Assembly (NCBI RefSeq): GCF_034190915.1
Contig: NW_026947484.1
Coordinates: 212,672,657 to 212,736,656 of the forward strand
Direction: 5' to 3'
Origin: Cavia porcellus
Lineage: Eukaryota; Chordata; Mammalia; Rodentia; Caviidae
DNA length: 64,000 bases
The notes beneath the pieces were generated by a model that was given only the letters and a program-made list of their open reading frames with translations, made no database searches and was not told the origin of the DNA. This document shows, one piece after another, positions 1 to 11,888 of the stretch. Position 1 is the first letter of the stretch. Each line of letters begins with the position of its first letter. The position numbers and the translations under genes are program-made.

Positions 1-169
1 TAGGACAATCAGTAAACACAATAGGGGGGTTGATAAACAGTCTGGCACCTCACACAAGCACAGGGAAGGCTACTCAGGGAGGCAGGATTTCAGCAGTGCC
101 TAAAAAAGATAAATAACATCCTTCTAACAGTCTAGAGGTTCAGGAAGGGCTTTTTAAAAAATGTGTGTT

Positions 170-270
170 GTCTCATTTGATTCAATTCTAAAAGATAATG
201 ATTATATCCTCTTTTAATAGATGACTGTGCAAACATTTGGGGAGATTTAGTAATTTGCCAAAAGATGTAT
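170..270 (-). repeat. MIR-family SINE fragment, degraded
   Basis: The order of short matches (TCTCATTTGATTC, ATATCCTCTTTTAATAGATGA, GGGAGATTTAGTAATTTGCC) follows the reversed MIR 3' half: the 'cattttacagatgaggaaac' and 'taacttgccc' blocks. It is heavily diverged. The sequences around it (1-170 and 271-1850) show nothing recognisable. Confidence 0.4.
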
Positions 271-1851
271 CAAAACATAATTCTTCAGGGTCCAGAATCA
301 AAAGTCTTTTCATTAGCAGCAAGGAATCTAGTTACTGTACAAGTGGAACAGCCCCAGGGCTGTGTTAGATACAGTACTGTGCCACAAACCGGATGCTCAT
401 CTATACCATGGGAAGAAGAGGTGGGCTAAGATTTAACAAGAAAACCAGGACAAAGACTCCTGGAGTAGGGCAGCTGTAGGTTTTAAATGAGCAACCATTC
501 ATGAGCCCTCGTATGTTGGGAGTGGAATAAAGACTCAACAAACATTCCACGTCAAAGGGTAGGGAGAGGGAGTAAGGGCACCCGTGCTGTAGGAGTTGGC
601 AGACGGTCCAGGGCTGCTGTGTAGTGGGTGTCACTAACTGTGACTCCCCAGGGCTCCAGAGAGGCAACCCTGCTGCATTATCTTGCCCAGATCTCATCAC
701 CTAATTTTTTGAAAAAAAATTTTTGACCTTTTAATACGCATATGGTTATACTTACTCTCCCCAAGTCAGAAACCCCAGTCTTGAAACACTGGATCCTAAC
801 TAAAGGAAGCAACCACTTCAAGACCAGGCAGTGGGTAAAAAAATAAAACTAATTGTGCAAAAACAGTAGGTGGGCAAAGGATTGGTACTAGGATTTCCAC
901 CACTGCCTTAGATACCAAAATCTACAGATACTCAAATCCTTTATGTAAAACAGCTTAGTATTTGCACAGGAACCACACACATCCTCCTACATACTTTAAA
1001 TCATCTCTAGCTTATTTATAATGCTGAGTACAGTGTGCAAGCTACATAAACAGTCATGATACTATATTGCTTAGGGAATTATAAGAGAAAAAAAGCTGTG
1101 CTCATATAGTATAGACACAATTTTTTCCAAGTATTTCTGATTTATGAATGGTTGGATCAAAGGATATAGACCGTGGGCTATGAAAGGTTAACTGTTTATG
1201 CTACAACCCAAGCAGGACAAACTTCCTTGCTCGTGTGACTTCTGGGCTATAATGTCAACCATGGTTAATGGACCCCTGCTTAAATCACTATCAACAGTGA
1301 TCCACTCTTGGTCAAGATGGTCTTTGTTTCTGCACTCAGAAGAACATAGCCTGGAGGGATCCCAGATGTCACCGGCTGCACCAAGGAGGCTTGGTTGATA
1401 ATTATAGACTCCTGGCCTTTACACTGATTGGGACTCCCATGGGAGTCTGTGACTATCAGGGTTTCAAAATGATAAGCCTAGTACCTTAGAGAAGGTTAAA
1501 TGGCTGAGAAGTGCAATGGATTCAGCAGGTCAGGGAAAGGACTGAAGCCAATTTAGTCAGCTTCCAGTGATTGATGGAGTGGTGAGGAGAGTCTAAGCAT
1601 GTGCCAAATCCCAGGAAGCTGTGAGCAGAGGAGACTAAGGCCAAATGCAAATGGGAGAATCTAGCATCTCTTCAATGAGCTACTGTACACGGGCTGCCTG
1701 GCGGGAGAAACACTGGCTTCAGGTCCCAGAGATCCCAAGATCTCCCACACACAGGAGTCCATCGCACAGATCAGAGTGGAAGCAAAGCCCACAGTTCTCA
1801 GTCTTGACTGCTTCCTGGGATCACCAAACAGGTCTTAAAAAACTGAGACCT

Positions 1852-1978
1852 GGGCCAGGCGTGACAGTGTCCACCTGTAATCCCAGTATAGTATTTGGAA
1901 GGATGAGACAGGAGGATAATGCATTTGAGGCCAGCTGGATAACAGTGAGGCCCTGCCTCAAAAACAAAACAAAGCAAA
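1852..1978 (+). repeat. B1-type SINE
   Basis: Starts GGGCCAGGCGTGACAGTG, with the B1/7SL 'CCTGTAATCCCAG' Pol III box region, the 'GAGGCCAGCTGGATAACAGTGAGGCCCTG' body and an A-rich tail AAAACAAAACAAAG. It is clearly diverged from a young B1. Confidence 0.8.
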
Positions 1979-2315
1979 CCTGATGTACCAGTCCTGCTGC
2001 TAGAGATGCCTGCCGACTTGTCAGGTCTGGGATGTGACCTAGCAGTGGTAATTTTAGAGTTTACATGGGTAGCCAGTGCTGAGAGGCATTACTCCACAGC
2101 AGTCAGTTTTAAAGCTTTTGTTATTGTGGTTCTTGTTGGCTGGTTGGTGATTTGAGGTTTTCTAGTTTGGTAGAATCTGGAGTTAAATGTATTTCGAGAT
2201 GCATGCAATTTTACTTTTTTTCTCAAATATGTAAGAGGAAAAGAAAAGTGACCTTTAGGGAGCACCAGGGCAAGGTGCAATTCCTGAACAATTCGATTGG
2301 TTCCATTTTTGCAGA

Positions 2316-2400
2316 ACCGTGGTTCTCAATCTTAGCTTGCATCAGAATCACCCACAGGTCTTACAACAAAGATTTCTGGGCCTGTTGTCACACGTCCATG
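2316..2400 (+). repeat. MER5/MER20-like hAT DNA-transposon relic
   Basis: Begins CCGTGGTTCTCAATCTTAGCTTGCATCAGAATCACC, the usual start of these non-autonomous hAT elements. The rest decays after about 80 bases. Confidence 0.45.
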
Positions 2401-3688
2401 GAAGACTGACACCCAGGTCTACTTCTAACACCTAATCACATACTTTCCTTCTGCCATGCATTGTGTCCACATGTGTCATATCCTGAAAATTTGATGTCAC
2501 CGTCATAAACCAAATAGGTGTTTTATCTAGAAGCTAGCGGAACCATCACTTTATCAGATGTAGCAGCTATAAACAGGGAGTAAAAATAATGAGACAGATT
2601 AGAACTAGTTACCATGTAAATGATGGTCAGCCTTCATAATAGTCCCTTAGGGAGAAAGCTAGAACGTTATGTGGTAAGGCATTCACCTGTCCTAAATATT
2701 TTGAGAGGTCCTTCAGAATTAATTTCAGAACCATATATACACAAAACATTAGTCACAACACCTCACGGCACACACTCATTTCAAATCCCACACACTCTCC
2801 TCTGGTTTACCCACCCTTTAGCCACCAGAATGGACTGCAGTTGTTGGAAATAAAATGTGTCTCCAATGATAAAATTTTTCCATAGACAATGACATTCAAA
2901 AGATCAGTCTTCACTCAGGAGGAAATTTGAAAGGGTGGCAAAAATGTTTCAAATGGAGGCAGGGTTTGGGAGTCCAACTTTCTGGGAACATCCTTATGTT
3001 TGTCCAAAGGCAGTAGTGATTAGTAGGGGCATCAAATTGGCAAGTTGAGGAGGAACTTGGCAGATCAGGCAGACCAGGACAAATGAAATAAAGGCACCGA
3101 TACACTTAGGCATGCACACTTTGTGTGAGGGTCATGGTCTCTGCTCTGAAAGAGAAAACTAATAACATAGACTAGTATGTGCAAGGTCCTGAAAGAGGGA
3201 CAAAAAAGAAAAGACATGAAGGATGGAACGACTACAGTCAGGGTAGATGCTTCCACCTGCCCCTTCCCTGAAGGGAAAGTCCTGGAAAGTGTCTCACACC
3301 CCAACCTCCAACCCTCCTCCGCCTCCGGGCTGAGCCCCAGCTGCCTGACCCACTCTGGGGTCAGTGGCCCTCAGGCAGGGGGTCTGGACTGTATTCCAAG
3401 CTGACAGCAACTTGAGGGCTTCCCCAAGTTGGCCCACTAATGGTCCATTCTGCTTGGGGCTGACTGGAGATGCTTATCTGCTGCCTTCTCTGCTCCAGGC
3501 ACCTTGGAGAAGAGAGTAGCAGATTCAATTACCATGCAGCCCATCTGGGGCTCCAGATACTCGGCTCCTTACATCATGCGAGCACACGTGGAGTCCCCAA
3601 CCCTGCTGGGAAAGCTGGGAATGAACAAGCATACCCAGGAAAAGCTGTCCCTGTACTAAGCTTCACAAGCTCAAGCCTCATAGTGTGT
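2401..3688. other. Intronic sequence with no recognisable element
   Basis: Both strands read as unique sequence. Short open frames of up to about 87 codons occur, but none shows a domain, a signal peptide or splice-site support. Confidence 0.5.
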
Positions 3689-3985
3689 CGCGATCTGAAT
3701 GTTTATGTTGCCTTCCTCAAATTCACGAACTGAAATCCTCATCCACAATGTGATGGCATTTTAAAGCGTGGCCTCTGAAATACGATTAAAGCATGAAGTG
3801 GAATTCTCATACAAGAGGCCCAGGAAAGATCCCTCATTCTACCATGGAGGTTCCATTCTGTGCAGCAGGAACCAGCTTCAGAAAGTCAATCACAAGCCCT
3901 TGATTTGGCCCACCCTGTTTACAGAAATGGGAGCAATAAATCTCTGCTACTATTAAGTCTTCAGATAATGGTGATTTGTTATCAC
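3689..3985 (+). repeat. LTR-like relic (MaLR/MLT1-like)
   Basis: CTGAATGTTTATGTTGCC, then AACTGAAATCCTCATCC, CAATGTGATGGCATTTT and GCAATAAATCTCTGCTACT occur in the order seen in old mammalian MaLR-type LTRs, with an AATAAA signal at about 3935. Strongly diverged; the family assignment is uncertain. Confidence 0.35.
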
Positions 3986-4049
3986 AGTCTAAGATTATAG
4001 AGTTCTCTTTATTCACCATAGTGATATCTCCTTACATTTGTGTCACACA

Positions 4050-4260
4050 TTGCAATTTATAAAGCACTTTACAAGCAAAGCAGTAAATCTGTAAATAACT
4101 ACATCTCACACAGAAGATGCAGCTACCATTATTGCCATTGTAGAGATGGGGGAAACTAGAGGTAACAGAAATAAGTGGGAATGAAAGGAAAGGCCCAGGA
4201 TGTGACTTTTTCAAGGACAAGGGAACAAAAAGCCCACTGCCAATCAATGCTAGAGATGCA
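4050..4260 (-). repeat. MIR/L2-like relic
   Basis: Contains TTTATAAAGCACTTTACA, CTACCATTATTGCCATTGTAGAGATGGGGGAAACTAGAGG and a degraded 'gacttgcccaaggtcac' segment. These are in the order of a reversed MIR-type element. Confidence 0.4.
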
Positions 4261-4474
4261 GTGTAATTGGAAACAAACTTCATTGTGTGTCTCTTATAAC
4301 CTAATTTTTCCTAGCAGACTTTTTCAAAAAAATGCTTAGTGGAATGAGGATAGTGCATATTTGGTATAGGAAGCTTCAGAAATACAGAAAAGTATAAAGA
4401 AAAGTAATTTTATTGAATGTATGGATTTTTTTACTTTGCTCTTTTTAATTAACATCAAACCACATTAATAAGAA

Positions 4475-4559
4475 TTTTTTTTTTGATACCAGGGATCAAA
4501 CTCACAACCTTGTGCTTGCCAGGCAGGCACTTGTGCTGCTGAGCTAAATCCCTGCCCCC
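4475..4559 (-). repeat. ID-like tRNA-derived SINE
   Basis: Reversed copy starting with a T-run (the A tail), then GATACCAGGGATCAAACTC (B box region), CTTGCCAGGCAGGCACTTGTGC (anticodon arm) and GCTGAGCTAAATC (A box region). It belongs to the CTTGCAA-loop ID subfamily. The head abuts the microsatellite at 4563. Confidence 0.75.
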
Positions 4560-4562
4560 AAA

Positions 4563-4628
4563 TGTGTGTGTGCGTGTGTGTGTGTGTGTGTTTGCACGCG
4601 CGCACATGCGCGCGTACATGGGTGTGTA
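4563..4628. repeat. (TG)n/(CG)n alternating purine-pyrimidine microsatellite
   Basis: A TG run (with one CG interruption) is followed by GCACGCGCGCACATGCGCGCGTACATGGGTGTGT. The GC-alternating half is rare in a CpG-depleted intron and has strong Z-DNA potential. Confidence 0.85.
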
Positions 4629-4629
4629 T

Positions 4630-6585
4630 CTCCAACCAGTAACACCATAGCGTGCAAATGGATCACAAGTCATTTTACTATTTTCTTTTGGTTGTTCAGT
4701 TATAGTTTCTAAATTTTTAGCTGTTATAAATAACACTGTGATGACTGTCTTTGTATTAGGTATTGCTTTCTAATTTATTTTTACAGTTAAAAATGACAGA
4801 TATCCATCTTCCTGTTGGCTCTCCATTAGCCTCCTAAGGATCCTGGCCACCATCACTGATCAGAGGCCAGGACAAGGGCCTGTAGAGGCAGACATGAGAG
4901 GGAAAAAAACAGAATGTGCACTATCCCTATGTACCAGCTGCTCAGGCTTCTTCGTTTCCTTGTATTGAGGTTAGTACATCAGAAGGCAGGACCAACTTGC
5001 TGCAATTACAGGAGGCTTTTGACTCTAATTCAGTCCTGAAAACACAGTCACCCCGTTAGCCAGGGGATCTCCTCCTCCAACATAAAAGCAGTGCTTTTTC
5101 CATCTTCTTCACCCCTCCACACCCAAGGCAATGACAGCCAGAGAGACAGGAAGCCAGCAATGGCAGGGACATTTTCCTGGCCGTCCATTGCTGTCAGGGG
5201 CCTCTGATGTCCCTAAAGACCCCTGAATCCCATGCAGACTCCGGCTTGGGGACCAATTTACCTCAACAAGCTGAGATGCTGCTGCTATTGCTTCAATTAG
5301 CAAATAATCACGGGGAATACTTTCCAGTTAATAAAGAATTTTTGTCCTCCTGCTCTGGTTTTATCCTGCAAGGTAAATATGGCCTCGTTCCTCTGACCCA
5401 GGAAGCAGCCGCCCAAGGATGTCAGAGCATGCTCAGAAGTTGCCCAGTGATAAAGCCAGACCTCAACACTCACACTTGTATCATTTGACCCTGCATGGCA
5501 CACTTTCCTTTGTAATTGGGCAAATTTCTCTCAATAAACAGGCCACCACTTCTGCAGGATTTGAGGCTTCACTGAGCTGGGATATAAGGTGAAGCCCTCC
5601 AAGGGCAATGAGTTTGATGAGACTTTGGAAACATACCCTTTAGGTCCAGGAAGCAGAAAGAGAGACAACTTGGCCACCACCTTGTCCTACATCAGTTCTT
5701 CAAAGGTCAAACTGGCCCTGGAGGGAATGTTTTCTTTTGCTTGGAGATGTCTGTCTTAAATAATTTAAAGAAAAAAGAAAATACAAGTGCTTGCTTGGCT
5801 AGCAGAGCACACAGACACCACAGGTAAGCAATTTATTCTTGGGAGACTTTCTCTTTGGGGCCACTTCCCTGGATCTGAGAGATTCCCATACCCAAGCTGT
5901 TACCAGATCAGATTGAGGGGTTTTCCTCCTTCTTCCTTTCTTCCAGCATCCAGCAGTACAATCTGGGGTTTGGCTCTTATCTCCCTATGTGTGCAACCAG
6001 CCTGTTTCTATAGGAGTAATTTCAGCTAAGCAAGCAGACAGAGAAACTGCATAGCAGTAGAAAAAACAAAGCAGTGCCAACATGCAAAATGGATTTCGCA
6101 GCCTGGAGGAAACTCTCTGCCATACAGTGGGGGGTACCTTGGCCGTCCATCAAAGTACACTCCTCACAGTGCCTCCCACAAGTCGGGTTCAGAAAGCCCT
6201 CACCTGCACCAGTTTCTCCTATCTCACTCCAGAGATGGTGCCCTGTGCAGTCAGACCAGCATAGCTCTGCCTTACTTCACCCCAAGTAGACTTCATGTTC
6301 TTCTAGGAAGGGACCTCAAGCCTATTGCTTTGGTGTTCTCTAAAGCATACGTGGTACAGACCGGAGACAATGGATGATGTCTACTTTAATGATCTCTGTT
6401 CTGCAAATTCCTCAAAGCCATTCACAGATAAGAGATCCTTCCTAGGAATTCTAGTCATACCTTAGAATAAGAGGTTTCCCCTTGGGAAGATTCATTGGTA
6501 CAGAAACACTCAAAGGGATGAGTGTATGTATTTAGTAACACTTTGAATAAAATCTGGGGTCTTCCACAAATCATCGGGGATCACA
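4630..6585. other. Intronic sequence with no recognisable element
   Basis: No exon, RNA gene or clear repeat seen. AATAAA motifs occur (for example near 5532) but without a transcript to end. Confidence 0.5.
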
Positions 6586-6740
6586 CAGATCAGTGATCAG
6601 CACCTCTCAGCCTTACTGTGCACACGCATCACCAGAGACCGTGTCCCAGTGCAGGGTGACTCAGGTGATCTGGGCGGGGCCCAGGGCTCTGTATTTCCAT
6701 AGCCTGCTGGATGATGCGGATGCAGGCCAGTCTGAATCTC
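6586..6740 (+). repeat. MER5A-like hAT relic
   Basis: CAGTGATCAGCACCTCTCAGCC, then GCACACGCATCACCAGAGA, GGGGCCCAGGGCTCTGTATTTCCATAGCC and GATGATGCGGATGCAGGCC follow the MER5-type body in order. Confidence 0.5.
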
Positions 6741-6944
6741 ACAATTGGAGTCAAGAGACCCAGAAACTCATGAAATTTTGATGGAGATGTCACCAGGTAG
6801 CAGTACCAGTGCTGCCCTGATGGCATTGGTATCCAAAGGCACCTACACCCTAAAAGTTCAATCTTTTCTTCTACTGAAGACTCTTACTTTGATGACACAT
6901 TTCACTGCGGGATTTCACTAAGCCCAACTTTAATGTCTGTTTCC

Positions 6945-7140
6945 TCTTTCACATCTTCCTCACTTCTATCATCCCATCCCTTCCTATTTCTTAAAAATCT
7001 TAGCTCCGCTCTCACACCACTTCCCCACAGAAGTCTGTTTCGCCACCCCTAGGCTCCCTTCTCCATGGCACATCCTGCCCATGTTATTCATTGCCCTTGT
7101 TAAAGGCTGCCCTGACTTGCTGGCTTTTCTGTGCAAATGC
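6945..7140 (+). repeat. L2-like relic, weak
   Basis: Pyrimidine-rich run with CCCTTCCTATTTCTTAAAAATCTTAGC, CACACCACTTCCCCACAGAAG and CATTGCCCTTGTTAAAGGC that resembles the middle of the L2 3' region. Low certainty. Confidence 0.3.
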
Positions 7141-7332
7141 TACAGCTCCTGCTATATGGTCTGTATAGGCCCAGATAACTTGTGTGTGTCCTTTATAGGA
7201 CCTTAGACCTGGGCAGACAAATTGGGTAAATATATGCTAATTGATCATAAGGACAACTCAAGTGGATTCTTTACTCTCTTCCATCTCATGGAGTTCAGAA
7301 AAAGTGATCCCAGCTGCCTTGGCCTTTGGCCT

Positions 7333-7376
7333 CTAGCCCTAGCCCTGGCCCTGGCCCTAGCCCTAACCCTAGTCCT
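7333..7376 (+). repeat. Telomere-like (CCCTAG/CCCTGG/CCCTAA)n interstitial tract
   Basis: Seven to eight tandem hexamers of the CCCTAR/CCCTGG type, including one perfect CCCTAA vertebrate telomere unit, in a unique intronic context. Confidence 0.8.
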
Positions 7377-8734
7377 GGGCCCCATTCACTCCTGGGGCTG
7401 TAGCTAGGCCAGTTTAGGTTTTATGTCTCTCTATACGCCTCCTCTTCCCTTCAGTGAAGAGTTAAAGCATCGAGAAGGCTGCTTCCCACTTGGAAATCTC
7501 CATTTCCTTCTGCAGTGTGAACAAGAGAACTCTATGGACAGAGGCTGAGTGAGCCAACTGCGCGGAGAGTGAACTCGCTCTGAATGGGGCTCTTCTAACA
7601 CCCGCCAAGTCAAGTCATTAAGATGCCAGCCCTGAGGTGCAGCCCCCAGCATCACCTCTGGATACCCGTATCCTCAAGCCTGCTGCCGCCAGGGGATGAA
7701 TGGTGAGCACAGAGCCAGGGAAAGCAGGCTCTTTTATGAGCAGGGATGGGAGGACCTCTTCGGCTAGAGTGGAGTTGGGGCGCTATGGAGGTGCAGAGGA
7801 AGCCTCCCCCTTCCAGCCACCCGAAGGGCTTCACCACACTGAACTAAAATTAACCCTCTGATTTACATGAGGTTGCCAAAATCCGTTTGCTCCTCAAAAG
7901 GCAACCAAGAAGGGTCGGGAGAGGTAATAATAACATTAGAGAAAATATGTAGAGTGCCAAAAATAATCCCTGTGTCATGAGAAAACAGAGCCGGGCTGCT
8001 GCAGGGGCCAGCGCTGGGTATATTCAGGAAGAAGGGGCAGAAATCCCCCTGGCAGTGTCGTCAGACATTCTGGGTAAGCGGGGAAAAAGCCCAAACTTAG
8101 TGCAAACTCTTCCAGTACAGAACCTGATTTTTAAGGTCAGTTTTTCCTTCATTATTTCAGATTCTTTGATTTCAAAGAAAATCATGTTTCTTTGGTCTTT
8201 TAATTATGACTGGCACTTAATCACATGTTAATGCTGAAATACCCTAGGGTCTGCCCCACTAATCCCAACCCAATGCCAGAACTTTTGGTGCCTGGTATTT
8301 TAAGTATTTCAAAAACAGTAAGGGGGGAGGGAAGCACAGAAACTCTTGCCCTCCTACCCTCAACCCATAACCCTTTCCCACTGCCCAATTAAAAAATAAA
8401 AAGGAAAGCAAAGAAGAAAAAGGAAAGGGGTAGGAATCTGCTGGTGCAGAATCTCTTCTGGGCGTCCTGCATGGAGAACTGTTTGGTGCCTGTTTCTGTG
8501 GTCACATGCTGGGCAGATTCGTGGTCACAATGCAAGGTAAACGCTTGCTTTCTCCCAAATCGGTCCCCTTCTTGCTCTGATGAGATGTCTGTGAACACTG
8601 AGGAAGACTAAGTCCATTTCACTGCTGAGAAGTCATCAAAAGCCATAGGAAATGCTCACATTCTTCCTCAAATCAAATGATAACACTAAGCAATTTGCTA
8701 AATAGAATTGTGTTCTCCCATAGCAGTAGCTTTT
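7377..8734. other. Intronic sequence with no recognisable element
   Basis: Mixed unique sequence. An A-rich purine stretch at about 8390-8440 is the only compositional feature. Confidence 0.45.
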
Positions 8735-8828
8735 CTGCTCATTCAACAAATATGATTCCCTGCTCATGCTTGAGCAACAGAATGACGTGTAGAAGGACTA
8801 TTCCTGCCCTCAGGAAGCTCTCAGAGAA
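8735..8828 (+). repeat. L2-like relic, weak
   Basis: TGCTCATTCAACAAATATGATTCCCTGC and GACTATTCCTGCCCTCAGGAAGCTCTCAG resemble the L2 'attcaacaaatatttattgag...ctgccctcatggagctt' segment. Confidence 0.4.
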
Positions 8829-8888
8829 GTGAGAGGTTAAATCCTGGGGCACTGGCAAGTGAAAGGTTAAGTTCTGGGGGGCTGGCCT
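8829..8888. repeat. 30-bp tandem duplication, diverged
   Basis: Two adjacent 30-base units (8829-8858 and 8859-8888), both starting GTGA(G/A)AGGTTAA and ending CTGGC, about 80 percent alike by eye. Confidence 0.7.
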
Positions 8889-9599
8889 GCAGGTCAGGCA
8901 AGGCCACAGAAGCTGGAGAGGGGCAAGTCTGAGAGGCTGGAGAAGATAGGATAGAGATCTCTGCAGGAATGGGGATGTGAAGGAGAAGCAGGACATAGGC
9001 AAGCAATCAGGAGAACAGAAGAGGGGACAAGGACACAACTGGGGATATGACAGGTGCTAGCGCTCAGGAGCGAGTGAGAGAAGCCTCTGCTAAGTTTCTC
9101 TGAGGTGCCCAGCACAGAGAGGTTGGCCAGTGAGGCAGGCAGAGCAAGAGGCAGCCTCTACCTCCAATCTACCCTCCCAGCTCTGGTCACCCATTTCAGC
9201 CCCAAAGCCAGGGAAAATGAATCCTTTTGTTAGAAGCTCAAAATCCAGCAGTTACTGTTGGGGGGGGCACAGACTAGAGCCCAGCTTGGTCTACAGAGAC
9301 CTGAGCAAGGTATTCTTGGTGAACAGCAAGTCACAGCGTTACCATGGCATGAAAAGCAAACTTTACCCGGGGTGCACATCTTCTCAGGCTCCAGTGGGGT
9401 TTTCTCTGCACACATTAGAGCCCCTCGCTCTCAACTCTTCTACCTTGCCCCCCACTTCCTCTATGACTGACTAAGAAGGATGGAAATACAGTCAGACTTC
9501 AGGGAGAACAGCTCTCTAGGTCACTGTTCCTTCCCTCAAAGCATGTCCACCGTGATATTCCTATGTAAAATTGGAAATGGTCCTTACCGCCCCATGAGC
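8889..9599. other. Intronic sequence with no recognisable element
   Basis: Nothing recognised. Open frames of up to 114 codons on plus (from 9130) and 99 on minus have no domains and overlap in several frames. Confidence 0.45.
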
Positions 9600-9860
9600 T
9601 GCCAAGTTGTGCATGCCCCTGTCAGCCCTGCCCTTCATCTCCAGACTTAGTTTCCCCAGTCTTTGCTCCACGCCCACACCAGCCAAACAGCATGCAGTTC
9701 CATGCTCCATGATACTCTGCCACCCAGCCAGGTCCCTAGTCTCTTTGCTCTGCCTGAAATGCTATTTCTTTTCCAACCTTCCCAACCCTCTCTTTGAGGG
9801 CCCACATGGGCCTCTTCTGGCCACTCCACTGAGCCTATGATGGTCTCCCTGCACCCTTGT
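9600..9860 (+). repeat. L2 relic
   Basis: Pyrimidine-rich body with CTTTGCTCTGCCTGAAATGC (the L2 'ctgcctggaatgc' block), followed by CCAACCTTCCCAACCCTC and a 'gggccc..cctcttctggcc' segment in the L2 order. Confidence 0.5.
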
Positions 9861-10590
9861 TCCAAACACTGCGAGAAGTGAGCTGAGACAGCAGTTTGTG
9901 CCTTATCTTAAGGGTCTCCTCTGAGGACACAAGCAAAATGGCAAACCGATATGTCCTGGCTCCTTATCCCAACATCAGAGTCATACTGCTTGCTCAGAGG
10001 TGGTTTGGCCAGCTGCAGTGAAGGATACTATCGAACAGATTTATTACTTGGGTGCTTCCCAGTAGGAAGTGGGTTAATGATGAAGAGGAATGGTGACTAC
10101 ATGTATCACCTGGTTACTTAATACCCCTTGACTCTTCACTGGCCTTAGGGATGCTTTCATGCAGAAGGGGCTTGTGGGCTGGCTGTCCACATCGCCCGTG
10201 TTCTGTGAGCTGGCTGCCAGTCAGTTCCCATGACACAGGTGAGCAAGCCCAAGCAGGGGCAGCCCCATCCCATCCTCCTCTCCAAGAGGCACTGGAGGTT
10301 TCCACCTGGACCTCACCTCCCTGATAAAACACAACCATCTACTGCCCAATGCCACCTATCGCCCTGAGCCTTTGCATCACACATGTAGATCACCTCCTTC
10401 AAGTTGATTTCCGGCCAGGGCCCCACCCCTTTGATGATGTAACATGAAGATAAAAAATAATACAAGCCTTCTCTCCCTGCCACCCAGCCACTGAGCAAAC
10501 AAACAAATAAGCTACTGAACACGAAAGCCTAAGGAATAAAACCCAAACAGACTGAAAACCAAACGGCATTCCTGGAAAAAACTGAAATGT

Positions 10591-10700
10591 GCTATGTACA
10601 TGTACCAATCCTCTTCAATGAATGTAATCATTATGTACTGCAAACATGTACTCGTACAGTAAAAAAAAATAAAGGTTAGACTGGCAAAAAAAAAAAAATA
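10591..10700 (+). repeat. Unnamed dispersed repeat, copy A (polyA-tailed 3' end)
   Basis: The segment TGTACATGTACCAATC...AATGTAATCATTATGTACTGCAAACATGTACT is followed by A-rich tails. The same sequence recurs reversed at 27895-27980 and 39855-39930. The A tail suggests a retroposed element, probably the 3' end of an old LINE. The family name is not known to me. Confidence 0.6.
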
Positions 10701-10737
10701 GCAAGTGGGCCTAAAACCCACACTTTGGAATAAACAG

Positions 10738-10965
10738 TGTCCACCGGCCCAGACTGTATAAATCCGCCCCCCTTGGCTTCACAGCACACCCCACACGCAC
10801 CCCGCACCAGACAGCTGCTGCTCTTATCTGGCTCACCTGCTAATGGCAAATCTCTGCTGCTGAGGCTGTCAGTGATCTCTGCAAATCACTTTTAATAGAG
10901 ATAATGTCATTTTTACATCATTAGCCAGCCCAGCAGTCAAAGAGAAAACAAGTGGGTAATTTTTT
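10738..10965. promoter_or_regulatory. Candidate conserved intronic enhancer (GATA / E-box / homeobox-like motifs)
   Basis: Repeat-free block after a polyA-tailed repeat. It contains TTATCTGG (GATA site on minus), CACCTG (E-box) eleven bases on, CTAATGG, AATCACTTTTAATAGAGATAAT with GATA- and TAAT-type cores, and ATGTCATTTTTACATCA. Dense arrangement of developmental motifs suggests an enhancer; EPAS1 is expressed in endothelium, where GATA2 and SCL act. This is inference from motifs alone. Confidence 0.33.
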
Positions 10966-11888
10966 TTTTTTTCTGTGAAACACTAGTTCTGCTCTGACAG
11001 GCTGGCAGGTGACAAGGGCTGGCCACACTTTTTAAGAGATCCTGGTGAACAGGCTTGGCACTTTACCCTGTCCCTCGCTGGATGAACTCCTAATACCTCC
11101 TCCCAGGGCCCCGGAAGCAGTGACAGATGTCTGGGCTCGGGCTTGTGATGTCCACTGCTCTGACACCTGAGGAAGGGACCACTGGTTACACAGGGGCAGA
11201 CTGCCTGCATGCTCAGCTCTGCTCAGCCTACAAATATCCAACATCCAGGCTGCAGCCGGCTAATTCTACTGTGTGGAAAGCAGTAATTCACAAGTGAGTC
11301 AGCAGTAGAGAAAGACTTTTAATTTAAGCTAGGGGGAAGAAACCACCCAGAAGTCCCTGAGGCCTCAAAGGCAGAACTGTGTTTGGTTAAACAATCTGGA
11401 AGGTGACCCTGAGTACTGGGGGTCCGGGGAGCTCTGCAACCCTGCGAGTTCGTTTAGGTGCTCTCAGCTGCATTTGGGAAACTCTGATCCTGCTGCCACT
11501 GGATAGAAGGAAAAGAAGGTTTCACTTCTCTTGGAACCAACTAAGAAATGCTTTTTTCTGTTATCCTGCCTGTTTCCCTTCATTATTTTTAAAATGTCAA
11601 CCTTGTTTCATTGGAGTGACTTCTAATGGCCACTGAGATTCTGACCAACACACTGCCCTTTCCCTACAGCGGCCTGCCAACCCCACAGTTCTCCACTGCC
11701 CAGGAGAAAGTTCCTTTTTTTAATGGAAAAAAAAAATTTCTGAAGCAGCCCAAGTTTGGAAAAGAACTCTTACCTGGCTAAAAAGAAAAGCAAATAAATA
11801 CTCCTTTACATTTTAGCATTTACAAAGTTTTAGCCTTGCAGGGACCATCAAAGAAGGGGCTGAGTCCTTGGGGAGTATTGCTTTTGGA

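Noticed and set aside
1..6000. EPAS1 exon 2 (bHLH exon)
   Set aside because: Looked for the reverse complement of the basic-region and helix coding sequence near the left end and through the intron; nothing similar was found.
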